59,012 nucleotides of DNA, taken from the NCBI GenBank assembly GCA_016235425.1, contig JACRLC010000040.1, positions 752 to 59,763 of the forward strand. The letters run 5' to 3'. The translations under genes and the position numbers were made by a program. Source of the stretch: Chloroflexota bacterium (GTDB taxonomy: Bacteria; Chloroflexota; Anaerolineae; Anaerolineales; Villigracilaceae). Positions 42,328-50,969 of the stretch are shown piece after piece (position 1 is the stretch's first letter; the number at the start of each line of letters is the position of its first letter). The notes under the pieces were generated by a model. It had not been told where the DNA came from and made no database searches. It saw only the letters and a list, made by a program, of their open reading frames with translations.

Positions 42328-44511
42328 TTAGTACCTGCCTCTTTCCAAAACCGCTTCGGGGTTCGCCAAATCACTTTCCCTCGCCGGGAATACCTGCACC
42401 GCGCAAGCCTTGAACTCAGGGATCTTCGCCTGCGGGTCGAGCGCATCGTTCGTCAACAAATTCGCGGCGGCTTCGGCAAAATGCCAGGGGACGAAGATAA
42501 CTCCGACCGTCGTCTTCTCCGTGACCGTCGCGCGCATGACAACCTCCCCGCGTCTGCTCTGGACTTTGACCGGGTCGCCGTTTCGAATGCCGTGAATCTC
42601 AGCGTCGGCAGGATGGATTTCCACGCGGGCTTCAGGGTAAATTTCGTTGAGCGCGGAATTGCGGGTCATCGTGCCGCCGTGCCAATGCTCCAGCAAACGG
42701 CCCGTCGTGAGAATGAACGGATACTCGTCATCGGGTTCTTCGCGCACAGGAACATAATCCAGCACGTGGAATTTGCCGCGTCCGCGCGGGAAGGATTCGG
42801 TGAAGAGAGTCGGTGTGCCGGGGTGATTCATGTCTGGCACAGGGTAAATCAACCCGACCTTGTCAATGCGTTCGTAAGTGATGCCTGCGTAATCTTCATT
42901 GACGCTCGCCATCTCGCGCAGAATCTCTTCGGGGTTGGAATAATCCCATTTAGCGGTGGCAAGCCTGCCCTGAGTATGATCGAAGGGCCCAAGTCGGGAT
43001 TCGATGCGCTTTGCCAGGTCGCAGAGGATTTGCCAATCGGGCCGCGACTGTCCGCGTGGCGGATGGGCCGCGCGCACACGTTGAACACGCCGGTCCGTGT
43101 TGGAGAACGTCCCATCTTTTTCAGCGAAGGGAGTCGCGGGCAGGAAGACATCCGCATACGCGCCGGACTCGTTGATGAAAATATCCTGCGAGACGAGGAA
43201 CTCAAGTTGTTCCATGTGTTGCCGCGTAACGTTGAGATTCGGCTCGGACATCATCGGGTTCTCGCCCATGATGTAAAGCGAACGGATGCCGCCCTCGTGC
43301 GCGTGGCCAAGAATCTCAGTGGTAGTGAGTCCCAGCTTGCGACTCAAACCGCCGGGTTCGATGTTCCAGGTCTTTTCCCATTTGGCGGCGTTCGCTTCGT
43401 TATCCACGCGCATGTAGCCGGGATAATGAAACGGCATCGCGCCCATGTCACTGGCGCCCTGCACATTGTTTTGACCGCGCAGGGGGTTCAGTCCTGTGCC
43501 GTCGCGTCCGATGTGACCTGTGAGGAAGGCAAGATGAATCAGGGCCAGCGCCGATGCCGTGCCATGTGAGAGCTGCGAAATGCCCATGCCCCAATAGATC
43601 GCGGCGTTCTTCGCTTTTGCATAAAGCCGAGCGGCCTTGCGGATATCCCCGGCAGGCACACCTGAAAGTTCTTCGGCGTATTCGGGCGTGAACTTTTCAA
43701 GCGTCGCGAGAAACTCGGTATAACCTTCGGTGCGGTCGTCAATGAAATCGTGGTTGACGAGATTCTCCTCGACAATCACATACGCCATCGCAGTGAAGAC
43801 AGGCACATTCGTGCCAGGCTTGAGCGGAAGCCATAGCTCTGCAAAGTCAACCAGGTCAATACGGCGCGGGTCAACGACAATCATCTTCGCGCCGTGCTTC
43901 TCAACTGCTTCCTTCATTTGCAAACTGATAATGGGATGGTTCTCGCTCGTGTTCGAGCCCGTGACGATGAACACATCATTCATGATGACCTGCGAGGCAG
44001 TATTGCTCATCGCCGAGGAACCGACCGCCTGCTGAAGCGCAACCACCGACCCCGCATGGCAGAGACGCGTGCAATGATCCACGTTGTTGGTGCGAAACAA
44101 CGCACGGTACATTTTTTGCAAAAGGTAGTTATCTTCGTTCGTAGCTTTCGCGCAACAATAAACCGCCATCGCGTCCGAGCCATCGCGTTTGTAGATCTCA
44201 ACCAACCTGTCAGCAACGTAATCGAGCGCTTCGTCCCACGTCGCTTCGCGCCACTCGGACAAGTCAAACGCCTGCGTGCGCCCGCCTGCTTCCTGTTTTA
44301 CTTTGCGAATCAACGGCGTGGTGACACGCTTCGGATGGTAAACGAAGTCATATCCAAAACGTCCCTTCACGCAAAGGTTGCCGTGATTGACAGGGGAGTC
44401 GAAAGGCGAAGTTACCTTGAAAATGAAATCGTCTTTAACGTGCAACTGTAAAGCACATCCCACCCCGCAGTAGGGGCAGGTGGTGGTTGTGATATGGTCG
44501 GGTTTTATCAT
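42328..44511 (-). CDS. fdhF: Formate dehydrogenase catalytic subunit (molybdopterin, Cys type)
   Basis: A 727-residue bis-MGD oxidoreductase. The N-terminal [4Fe-4S] ligands are Cys12, Cys15, Cys19 and Cys47. The active site VDHCTRLCHAG has Cys151-His152 where FdhF carries Sec/Cys-His. SNTSENHPI, GMGISQLSHG, the LRGQNNVQGASDMG loop and the C-terminal TTGRLLEHWHGGTMTRN are typical. It oxidises formate or reduces CO2, with electrons exchanged through the Fe-S subunit and the NuoEF-type diaphorase encoded upstream in the operon. Codons about 506-516 (LGPFDHTQGRLA) come from a CCCTGAGTATGATCGAAGGG repeat captured in frame. Last gene of the operon. Confidence 0.94.
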   Translation of the reverse strand: MIKPDHITTTTCPYCGVGCALQLHVKDDFIFKVTSPFDSPVNHGNLCVKGRFGYDFVYHPKRVTTPLIRKVKQEAGGRTQAFDLSEWREATWDEALDYVADRLVEIYKRDGSDAMAVYCCAKATNEDNYLLQKMYRALFRTNNVDHCTRLCHAGSVVALQQAVGSSAMSNTASQVIMNDVFIVTGSNTSENHPIISLQMKEAVEKHGAKMIVVDPRRIDLVDFAELWLPLKPGTNVPVFTAMAYVIVEENLVNHDFIDDRTEGYTEFLATLEKFTPEYAEELSGVPAGDIRKAARLYAKAKNAAIYWGMGISQLSHGTASALALIHLAFLTGHIGRDGTGLNPLRGQNNVQGASDMGAMPFHYPGYMRVDNEANAAKWEKTWNIEPGGLSRKLGLTTTEILGHAHEGGIRSLYIMGENPMMSEPNLNVTRQHMEQLEFLVSQDIFINESGAYADVFLPATPFAEKDGTFSNTDRRVQRVRAAHPPRGQSRPDWQILCDLAKRIESRLGPFDHTQGRLATAKWDYSNPEEILREMASVNEDYAGITYERIDKVGLIYPVPDMNHPGTPTLFTESFPRGRGKFHVLDYVPVREEPDDEYPFILTTGRLLEHWHGGTMTRNSALNEIYPEARVEIHPADAEIHGIRNGDPVKVQSRRGEVVMRATVTEKTTVGVIFVPWHFAEAAANLLTNDALDPQAKIPEFKACAVQVFPARESDLANPEAVLERGRY

Positions 44512-44531
44512 GGTAAATCCTCCGGACCTAT

Positions 44532-44608
44532 CCCCCCTGCCCCCCTTTCCTAAAAGGAAAAGGGGAAACTCCCCTTCCCTGAAAGGGAAGGGGTTGGGGG
44601 TTAGGTCA
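44532..44608. repeat. Repeat copy downstream of the DUF559 gene
   Basis: CCCCCCTTTCCTAAAAGGAAAAGGGG, then CCCCTTCCCTGAAAGGGAAGGGG, ending GGGAAGGGGTTGGGGGTTAGGTC. The last 23 bases match 45010-45032 apart from one base, in the same orientation. The TTA within it is the stop codon of the DUF559 gene on the minus strand. Confidence 0.8.
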
Positions 44609-44984
44609 TTTCACTTGTTCCGCACGCAGTTAGAATTCTTTTCAGAGCACTTCGCAAATCGTTCTTAATTTCTTCATTTGTAAACCGCAAGATTTGGAAA
44701 CCGCGTGCGATCAAGTAAGATTCACGGTCAGCGTCGTATTCTTGTTGGAGTTCATGAATGCTTCCATCCACTTCGACAATCAGGGCAGGTTGATGACAAT
44801 AAAAATCAGCAAAGTAGCCGTCAATGATTTGCTGCCTGCGAAAATGCAGTCCATTCAATCTGTTTCCCCTCAGCTCCTTCCACAGGATCTTTTCAGCGGG
44901 CGTCATCTCACGCCGTAATTTCTTTGCGCGCTCGTGCATTTCATAAGAAACGCTCTGTCCGATCACAATGTTCTTTACAGGCAT
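44601..44984 (-). CDS. DUF559 (Vsr/restriction-endonuclease-fold) protein inside the formate dehydrogenase operon
   Basis: A 127-residue protein, AKKLRREMTPAEKILWKELRGNRLNGLHFRRQQIIDGYFADFYCHQPALIVEVDG, which is the DUF559 pattern: a PD-(D/E)xK/Vsr-like fold with the Asp of GYFADF and the E-x-D of IVEVDG. Predicted nuclease of unknown role. It lies between the Fe-S and catalytic subunits of formate dehydrogenase, with near-identical direct repeats (44586-44608 and 45010-45032) at both ends, which suggests insertion as a cassette. Its stop codon lies in one repeat. No good ribosome site (GGGAG about 12 nt upstream). Confidence 0.88.
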   Translation of the reverse strand: MPVKNIVIGQSVSYEMHERAKKLRREMTPAEKILWKELRGNRLNGLHFRRQQIIDGYFADFYCHQPALIVEVDGSIHELQQEYDADRESYLIARGFQILRFTNEEIKNDLRSALKRILTACGTSEMT

Positions 44985-44995
44985 ACGTGTCTTTC

Positions 44996-45033
44996 TCCCC
45001 CTCCCTGGCAGGGAAGGGGCTGGGGGTTAGGTC
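44996..45033. repeat. Repeat copy upstream of the DUF559 gene
   Basis: CCCCCTCCCTGGCAGGGAAGGGG followed by CTGGGGGTTAGGTC. Same orientation and nearly the same sequence as the end of 44532-44608. The TTA in it is the stop codon of the Fe-S subunit, at the same place in the repeat as in the other copy. Confidence 0.8.
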
Positions 45034-45731
45034 GGTTTCTCTTTCCTGCGTTTTCTACCGCTATTCAACACCGAAATTTCCTGCGGGCTCATCCCCTGCT
45101 CCAGTAAATATTCGCGCTTCGGTTTCAACGCGCCCGTGGGACAGACTCCCACGCATTGACCGCACAAGACGCAAGTCGTTTCAGGAATGGTCTTATCGAA
45201 GAATGTGCCGATCTGTGTTTCAAAACCGCGCCCGTCGAAATTGATGGCAAAGGTGTATTGCGCGTCGTCCGCGCAAACCTGCACACAGCGCCAGCATAAC
45301 AGGCATTTCGAGTAATCGCGCACGTACATCGGGTTGTCGTCTTTGACATCCGACTCACGCCGCTCTGCCCCAGGAAAGCGGCTCGACGACGCGCCATACT
45401 CATACATCATCTGCTGGATTTCAGCCGCCTCAGACAAATCCATCGTGGACGCGAGCATCTCCAAAATGGTTCGTCTCGCCCGAACGACCTTCTCGCTTCT
45501 GGTCTGGACCTTCATATTGGCCGCCGCTTTGACGATGCACGCAGGCTGCAGCACTCTCTGCCCCTCCACTTCGACGACGCAAATCCTGCAAAGAGCATTC
45601 GCCGTCGTCGCTTCGTGGAAGCAGATTGTGGGAATATCCTTCCCATTTTCACGCGCCACTTCGAGCAGGGTTTTTCCTTGTTCGGTGGTTACTTCCTGAC
45701 CGTCAATAATAAGTGTCAATTTTTCAGTCAT
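45027..45731 (-). CDS. [2Fe-2S]/[4Fe-4S] electron-transfer subunit of formate dehydrogenase
   Basis: A 234-residue protein like the N-terminal part of NuoG/HoxU. The ferredoxin-type [2Fe-2S] ligands are Cys37, Cys48, Cys51 and Cys65 ([23 protein letters not shown]). Two [4Fe-4S] motifs, [11 protein letters not shown] and [14 protein letters not shown], lie in the C-terminal half. It passes electrons between the catalytic subunit and the NuoEF-type diaphorase. The gene order diaphorase, Fe-S, catalytic subunit fits a soluble NAD(P)-linked formate dehydrogenase. Its stop codon lies in the repeat that borders the DUF559 cassette. Confidence 0.92.
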   Translation of the reverse strand: MTEKLTLIIDGQEVTTEQGKTLLEVARENGKDIPTICFHEATTANALCRICVVEVEGQRVLQPACIVKAAANMKVQTRSEKVVRARRTILEMLASTMDLSEAAEIQQMMYEYGASSSRFPGAERRESDVKDDNPMYVRDYSKCLLCWRCVQVCADDAQYTFAINFDGRGFETQIGTFFDKTIPETTCVLCGQCVGVCPTGALKPKREYLLEQGMSPQEISVLNSGRKRRKEKPT

Positions 45732-45748
45732 TTCGCCTCAAGATTTAT

Positions 45749-45917
45749 GTCATTGCGAGACGGTGTTCCCTTCGACAAGTTCACCTGTGCCTGCGCCCCA
45801 GGTGCAGGCAGGCCAGGCTTCCATCGAAGCAATCACCAATTAAACAATGAGAATTCCTCGACGAGATTTACCCGTCTAAAAGGAGATTGCTTCGCCAAAA
45901 AGCGGCTCGCAACGATA
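45749..45917. repeat. Large CATTGCGAG element with a nested repeat
   Basis: Outer arms GTCATTGCGAG (45749) and CGGCTCGCAACGAT (to 45917), inner ATCGAAGCAATC / GATTGCTTCGCC. A CCCTTCGACAAGTTCACC ... GGTGCAGGCAGGCC element is nested at about 45768-45815. It fills the gap between the NuoEF-type and Fe-S genes. Confidence 0.75.
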
Positions 45918-45923
45918 TGTACT

Positions 45924-47810
45924 TTATTTTTTCTTCGCCTTCGTTTTTGTCACTTTCTTCTTCACAGGTTTTGGCTTTTTCACAACAGCCTTTTTCGCCA
46001 CAGGCTTTTTCACTGCCTTCGGTTTCGACACCTTCGAAACCTTCGACACTTTAGACACTTTTTCAGTCTTCTTTCCTCCCTTCGAGAGCCTCAGGACATC
46101 GCTTTCTTCTTTCCTTCCTTCATCTTTCATCCTTCCACCTTCATCCTTGAAAAGCTCCGGCCACAACTTCATCGCGGACAGCACCGCGCTCGCGGCAGTC
46201 TGCCCCAACCCACAGAGAGACGCATCCGTCATCGTCCAGCCCACATCTTGCAGACGGTCAAGGTCGTGTTCATGCGCTTTTCCCGCCGCGAGACGATCCA
46301 GTATTTCCATCTGGCGTTGCGTGCCCATCTGACAGGGGTAGCATTTGCCGCATGACTCGTGTGCGAAGAAATGGCCCAATCTCTTCAACACATCGCGCAT
46401 ATCACGCGATTCGTCGAAGACCATGACCACACCAGAACCAAGCGGAAGCCCTGCGGCGCGCAAATCTTCAAATGTGAGCTTCACATCCAATTGATCGGGA
46501 GTGGCAAACGCGCCCGCCGCGCCGCCAAACAACACAGCCTGCAATTTCTGCCTGCCGGTAACGCCGCCAGCCATGTCAAGCAGTTCACGCAAAGTCACGC
46601 CAAACGGGACCTCATACAAGCCGGGCTTCTTAACGTCACCAGAAACGCAAAACAGTTTTGGTCCGGGAGATTTCTCCGTGCCATATTGCCGGTACGCGGC
46701 CGCGCCTTTGCCAAGGATTATCGGCACATTGGCCAGTGTCTCGACATTATTGATGACCGTCGGCTTGCCGAACAGACCATGCGTGGTCGGAAATGGCGGC
46801 TTGACGCGCGGGAAGCCGCGCTTGCCTTCGATTGACTCGAACAGCGCGGTCTCTTCGCCGCAGATATACGCGCCCGCGCCTGCGCGGATTTCGATGTCAA
46901 AATCTTTGCCAAGATAACCTGCCCTGCGTGCTTCCGTCAGAGCACCTTCCAAAACAGGGACAATATATGGATATTCCCCGCGAATGTAGATAAATCCTTT
47001 GCTTGCCCCAATCGCGTACGCGGCAATGCGCATCCCCTCGATTGTGCGATGCGGGTCATCGAGCAGAAGAATTCGATCCTTGAATGTGCCCGGCTCGGAT
47101 TCATCGGCATTACAGACGACATATTTCTGGCCGGCATCAGCTTGCGCCGCGCCTTCCCATTTAATTCCTGTCGGGAATGCCGCGCCGCCGCGGCCAACCA
47201 GGCCTGAATTTTTTATCTCAGCGACCACTTCCTCAGGCTTCATCGTCAGCGCTTTTTTGAAGGCGAGGTAATCACCGTATTTCGCGAGGGTTGTCGTGCT
47301 TTCGCCGCAATTCGCCGTCAGTTCGCGGATCGAGCCATAGACCAAAGTCTGCGGAATTCCCAAATCATAGGAATGGAAATCGGGAGAGATGTTCGTCTCC
47401 GCGTCATTGTCCACGAGCGCAGCTGGGGCCTGGTCACACAGCCCAAGGCATGGACTCGCCTCAATGGTCAGAGACAGGTCGCGGGTCGTCTGACCCGGTT
47501 CCACGTCGTAATGTTGGCAAAGGTGATCGAGGAGTCGATCCCCGCCTCTGAGCGCGCAGGCCTGGTCAGTGCAAACACGGATGAATTTTTTCCCGACCTG
47601 CTCATTGTAGAAAAGCGAGTAAAACTCGATCACGCCATGCACATCGGCCAATGGCACACGGAGCGACTTCGCAATTTCAGCCGCGACTTCTTCGGGAAGC
47701 CAGCCGTAAATTTTTTGCGCGGCGTGGAGCGCGGGCAATAAACCAGCGCGGCCAAGGGGAATGTATGATTCAATTGCAGGCATTAGAGGATCAAGTTTTA
47801 TTTCGGGCAT
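45924..47810 (-). CDS. Fused NuoE-NuoF diaphorase subunit with lysine-rich tail
   Basis: A 628-residue fusion. The N-terminal 24-kDa [2Fe-2S] domain (to about 150) has [11 protein letters not shown] and [12 protein letters not shown]. The 51-kDa domain has [18 protein letters not shown] (FMN/NADH loops), [34 protein letters not shown], and [4Fe-4S] ligands in [13 protein letters not shown] plus SLCGLGQTA. It links formate oxidation to NAD(P)H. After [11 protein letters not shown] (about 557) comes a roughly 70-residue tail full of KVSK and KKP repeats, histone-H1-like and not part of the family. I used ATG 47810 with GGAG 6 nt upstream; the extension to 47942 is intergenic. Confidence 0.93.
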   Translation of the reverse strand: MPEIKLDPLMPAIESYIPLGRAGLLPALHAAQKIYGWLPEEVAAEIAKSLRVPLADVHGVIEFYSLFYNEQVGKKFIRVCTDQACALRGGDRLLDHLCQHYDVEPGQTTRDLSLTIEASPCLGLCDQAPAALVDNDAETNISPDFHSYDLGIPQTLVYGSIRELTANCGESTTTLAKYGDYLAFKKALTMKPEEVVAEIKNSGLVGRGGAAFPTGIKWEGAAQADAGQKYVVCNADESEPGTFKDRILLLDDPHRTIEGMRIAAYAIGASKGFIYIRGEYPYIVPVLEGALTEARRAGYLGKDFDIEIRAGAGAYICGEETALFESIEGKRGFPRVKPPFPTTHGLFGKPTVINNVETLANVPIILGKGAAAYRQYGTEKSPGPKLFCVSGDVKKPGLYEVPFGVTLRELLDMAGGVTGRQKLQAVLFGGAAGAFATPDQLDVKLTFEDLRAAGLPLGSGVVMVFDESRDMRDVLKRLGHFFAHESCGKCYPCQMGTQRQMEILDRLAAGKAHEHDLDRLQDVGWTMTDASLCGLGQTAASAVLSAMKLWPELFKDEGGRMKDEGRKEESDVLRLSKGGKKTEKVSKVSKVSKVSKPKAVKKPVAKKAVVKKPKPVKKKVTKTKAKKK

Positions 47811-47926
47811 AAACACTCCAATTTCGCCAAGTATAGTACAAATTTGGGCCGCTGACATGACCGCGAGGCCGGCAAAGGCCGTATAGTAAAATAGAAACCA
47901 TCTTACTTCCCGGAATAAAAAACAAC

Positions 47927-48808
47927 ATGAAAGAAACGCCATTTATAAAAATTTTGAGAATGCTTTTGGGATATGGACAACCGCTGATAAACTGGTTAAG
48001 GAAGGCGGTTTACACATTGGATGCGCGCCGACTTAACGGACTCCTGTTCAAGGATGTTAATAGCATCGGAAAAGAAGAGCTGGATGAGGCGCGAAAAAAG
48101 CTGAAAGAATTTTGCATCAAGCGAGGGTGCGACCAGAACGAGGTGGAGATTTGGGACACTCATCTCTTCCGCATCCTGCTCACCCGAAATTGGATCGGCG
48201 ACATTGTCAGCGATCTTCCTCCGGGCGCGATTGCAATGGACATGGGCGTGGAAAGCGTATCCAGCGATTTCTGGCGATCCCAGTTTCCCCAAATCAAATG
48301 GCAAAACACAGATTGGGACGTTCGTTACCCATGGAAATCTTCAGAAGCATCGGCAGACCTGATCGTCTGCACAGAACTCATCGAACACCTTTCAGACCAG
48401 CCGAACGATATCTTCAACGAAGGTTTTTATAAATCCGGGTTTGTTGCCTTTGCACGGGAAAGTTACCGGGCGTTAAAACCCGGCGGGTATCTCTTTCTGA
48501 CAACGCCCAATGGAGCCTCGATCTTTCATGTGAGGTTGTCCCTGCAAGGGAAATCCTCCTGGTACTTCGATAAACACGTCCGCGAATACACCATGGAAGA
48601 AGTGCTGACCGTATTGCAGAATGCAGGCTTCCAGGTCGTCAAACAGCGCGATATTCATTGCCTGACGGCCGTCAATCACCCGAACCACAGCTACATTTTC
48701 AGGCTGTTGCTGGAAAATGATTTTCCGGCATCCGGTCGGGGAGACGATCTCTTCGTTCTTGTCCAAAAGCCCGCTGTTAGTTCCGACAGCAGTTTATATC
48801 AGCTGTAA
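47927..48808 (+). CDS. SAM-dependent methyltransferase (type 11-like)
   Basis: A 293-residue protein. The Rossmann core is recognisable from [15 protein letters not shown] (a degenerate motif I lacking the usual glycines), [29 protein letters not shown] and [24 protein letters not shown], ending [13 protein letters not shown]. The C-terminal part ([17 protein letters not shown]) fits methyltransferases of cell-surface glycan loci. Substrate unknown; the missing glycines in motif I could mean weak or altered SAM binding. Divergent from the formate dehydrogenase operon. Confidence 0.75.
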   Translation: MKETPFIKILRMLLGYGQPLINWLRKAVYTLDARRLNGLLFKDVNSIGKEELDEARKKLKEFCIKRGCDQNEVEIWDTHLFRILLTRNWIGDIVSDLPPGAIAMDMGVESVSSDFWRSQFPQIKWQNTDWDVRYPWKSSEASADLIVCTELIEHLSDQPNDIFNEGFYKSGFVAFARESYRALKPGGYLFLTTPNGASIFHVRLSLQGKSSWYFDKHVREYTMEEVLTVLQNAGFQVVKQRDIHCLTAVNHPNHSYIFRLLLENDFPASGRGDDLFVLVQKPAVSSDSSLYQL

Positions 48809-48835
48809 GCAGTACAACTGCATCCGAAACAAAGG

Positions 48836-48867
48836 GTTCCGTCGGCAGTTGAACTGCCGATGGAACA
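48836..48867. terminator. Hairpin between convergent methyltransferase and amidase genes
   Basis: Arms GTTCCGTCGGCAGTT and AACTGCCGATGGAAC pair with one mismatch and a very short loop. There is no U-tract, but the position between two gene ends suggests a shared termination or mRNA-end structure. Confidence 0.55.
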
Positions 48868-48876
48868 ATGACCAAG

Positions 48877-50379
48877 TCAACTCAACTCCGCCGTCGGCAA
48901 AAACTGCGGCGGCTTGCGGACTTTCATCGCCTGCTCAAAAGCGTAGGCAAGTTTTATCAAGGTGGGTTCCTGCCATGCTTTCGCAATGAACGAAATGCCC
49001 ACAGGCAGGCCAAAGATATATCCCGCTGGAACCGTGATGTGCGGATACCCCGCCACCGCCGCAGGCGACGTGCTCTCCATATCCCAGTTGATCGCATCGC
49101 CATTGACCAGATCGATCATCCACGACGGCCCGCCGGAAGGGACGATGATCGCGTCGAGCTTGTGTTTCTTCATCGCCGCGTCGATGCCATCCTTGCGCGT
49201 GAGGGATCGGTTCTTCGACAGCGCCTCGCGGTATTTTTTATCCGCCAGCGATTTCTTCTCCTGCGCAGTCAGCATGTGTTCCTGGCCGAAATACGGCATG
49301 ACGCGCGCCTTGTTTTCCTCATTGAACTTGATCACATCCGCCATCGTTTTGACGCGCGCCGTCCCATTCAGCGACGCGAGATATTTGTTCAAATCGGCCT
49401 TGAACTCGTAATGCAAAACCTCCAATTCGGTCTTGCTAAACTTGTTGAAATTGGGAACGTCCGCCGGATCAACGATAACTGCGCCCGCTTGTTTCATCGC
49501 GTCGATGCAGGATTCAAAGATCTTGATGATGCGCGGATCTGTCCCGGCCATGTTGCGCGCCACGCCGATGTGTGCGCCTTTGAGTCCGTTTTTATCGAGG
49601 AACTTTGTGTAATCGCGTAACGCCCGCTTCTCGCCGGACCTGGCATCTGAATCCCGCTTATCAATCCCTGTCAGCGCGCCGAGCAGAATTGCCGCATCTG
49701 ACACAGTCCGCGCCATCGGCCCGGCGGTATCCTGGCTGTGCGCGATGGGGATGATTCCGCTCCGGCTCCACAGGCCGAGCGTCGGCTTGATCCCAACGAT
49801 CCCGTTCGTCTGCGCGGGACAGATGATCGAACCGTCGGTCTCGGTGCCAATTGCGGCCGCGCAGAAATTCGCCGCCACCGCCGCACCCGAACCGGACGAC
49901 GATCCGCACGCCGAGCGATCCAACGCGTACGGGTTGCGTGTCAGGCCGCCACGCGAGGACCATCCGCTCACGGAATGTTTTCCGCGGAAGTTCGCCCACT
50001 CACTCAAATTTGTCTTGCCCAGAATCAACGCACCCGCCTTCCTCAATCGCTGGACAATGAACGCGTCGCGCGGCGCGATGTTTCCTTCCAGCGCCAGCGA
50101 ACCGGACGTCGTCTGCATTCGGTCATGCGTATCAATGTTGTCTTTGATGAGGATGGGAATGCCGTGGAGCGGGCCACGCGTTTTACCGGCGGCCCGCTCC
50201 TCGTCGAGGAATGAGGCGATTTCAAGGGCGTCGGGATTCGTCTCGATAACGGAATTAACCTTCGGCCCGTTTTTATCAAATGCTGAAATTCTTTCCAAAT
50301 ACATTTCAGCAATCTTGCGCGCCGACCATTCCCCCGAAGTCATTTTTTCCTGCAATTCAGATATCGTCCACTCTTCCAT
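48877..50379 (-). CDS. Amidase signature family enzyme
   Basis: A 500-residue amidase. The Ser-cisSer-Lys triad region is seen as IPILIKDNIDTHDRM (Lys), ACGSSSGSGAAVAANFC and AAIGTETDGSIICPAQTNG (cis-Ser and nucleophile Ser), with VGIKPTLGLWSRSGIIPIAHSQDTAGPMARTV. The family hydrolyses carboxamides; it resembles stand-alone amidases more than GatA, and no gatB or gatC is near. I used ATG 50379 with GGAGG 5 nt upstream; the frame beyond runs through a terminator. Confidence 0.9.
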   Translation of the reverse strand: MEEWTISELQEKMTSGEWSARKIAEMYLERISAFDKNGPKVNSVIETNPDALEIASFLDEERAAGKTRGPLHGIPILIKDNIDTHDRMQTTSGSLALEGNIAPRDAFIVQRLRKAGALILGKTNLSEWANFRGKHSVSGWSSRGGLTRNPYALDRSACGSSSGSGAAVAANFCAAAIGTETDGSIICPAQTNGIVGIKPTLGLWSRSGIIPIAHSQDTAGPMARTVSDAAILLGALTGIDKRDSDARSGEKRALRDYTKFLDKNGLKGAHIGVARNMAGTDPRIIKIFESCIDAMKQAGAVIVDPADVPNFNKFSKTELEVLHYEFKADLNKYLASLNGTARVKTMADVIKFNEENKARVMPYFGQEHMLTAQEKKSLADKKYREALSKNRSLTRKDGIDAAMKKHKLDAIIVPSGGPSWMIDLVNGDAINWDMESTSPAAVAGYPHITVPAGYIFGLPVGISFIAKAWQEPTLIKLAYAFEQAMKVRKPPQFLPTAELS

Positions 50380-50395
50380 GAAATCCTCCAACAAA

Positions 50396-50427
50396 AAAGA
50401 CACGGTTTTTCGCCGTGTCTCTCCAAT
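50396..50427 (-). terminator. Terminator after the CBS-domain gene
   Basis: On the minus strand AGACACGGCGAAAAACCGTGTCT is followed by TTTTTTG: an 8-9 bp stem with an A-rich loop and a U-tract, between the CBS gene stop (50438) and the amidase start (50379). Confidence 0.85.
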
Positions 50428-50437
50428 CCAATTCTGG

Positions 50438-50875
50438 CTACCGTCCGCCGCCGGTGATGTAATGTTCAAGCTGGGAAATCATGAACTTCTGCACATCCAC
50501 CACTTCCTTCAAAACATCGCGCACTGAAATAAGGCCGAGCAGTTCCTTGCCGTCGAACACGGGCAGGTGGCGGATGTTCTTATCAATCATCAAAGCCATG
50601 CACTCTTCGAGCTGTTGCCCGGCCTCCACATAAATCACCTTCGTGGTCATGATCTCGCTAACCTTCGTGTCCTTCGCCGTAAAACCCTCAAGCTCAACTT
50701 TCCTCACAATATCGCGCTCGGAGAGAATGCCCTCAACCTTGCCATTCTTCACGACCATCAACGCGCCCGTATTATGTTTCGCCATTAATTTCAAGGCTTC
50801 CAGAACTGTTGCATCGGGAGCGATGGAAAATACCTCCTCGCCCTTTTTTCGGATCATATCGCGTACAGTGGACAT
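50438..50875 (-). CDS. Tandem CBS-domain protein
   Basis: A 145-residue protein made of one CBS pair: VFSIAPDATVLEALKLMAKHNTGALMVVKNGKVEGILSERDIVRK (first) and TTKVIYVEAGQQLEECMALMIDKNIRHLPVFDGKELLGLISVRDVLKEVV (second). CBS pairs bind adenine nucleotides or SAM and sense energy state; the partner is unknown. I used ATG 50875 with AGGAG 5 nt upstream. It ends at a clear terminator and is divergent from the glycerate kinase gene. Confidence 0.92.
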   Translation of the reverse strand: MSTVRDMIRKKGEEVFSIAPDATVLEALKLMAKHNTGALMVVKNGKVEGILSERDIVRKVELEGFTAKDTKVSEIMTTKVIYVEAGQQLEECMALMIDKNIRHLPVFDGKELLGLISVRDVLKEVVDVQKFMISQLEHYITGGGR

Positions 50876-50969
50876 AGGGTCTCCTCTCGTTTTCACCAAG
50901 TATAGACTTAAAAACACCGGCTGGCAAGAAAGTTACAGAAATTGTCCAATTAAGTGCTATAAATTCCCC

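Noticed and set aside
42283-43569. 428-codon plus-strand frame
   Set aside because: Antisense to the formate dehydrogenase catalytic subunit, whose motifs are intact.
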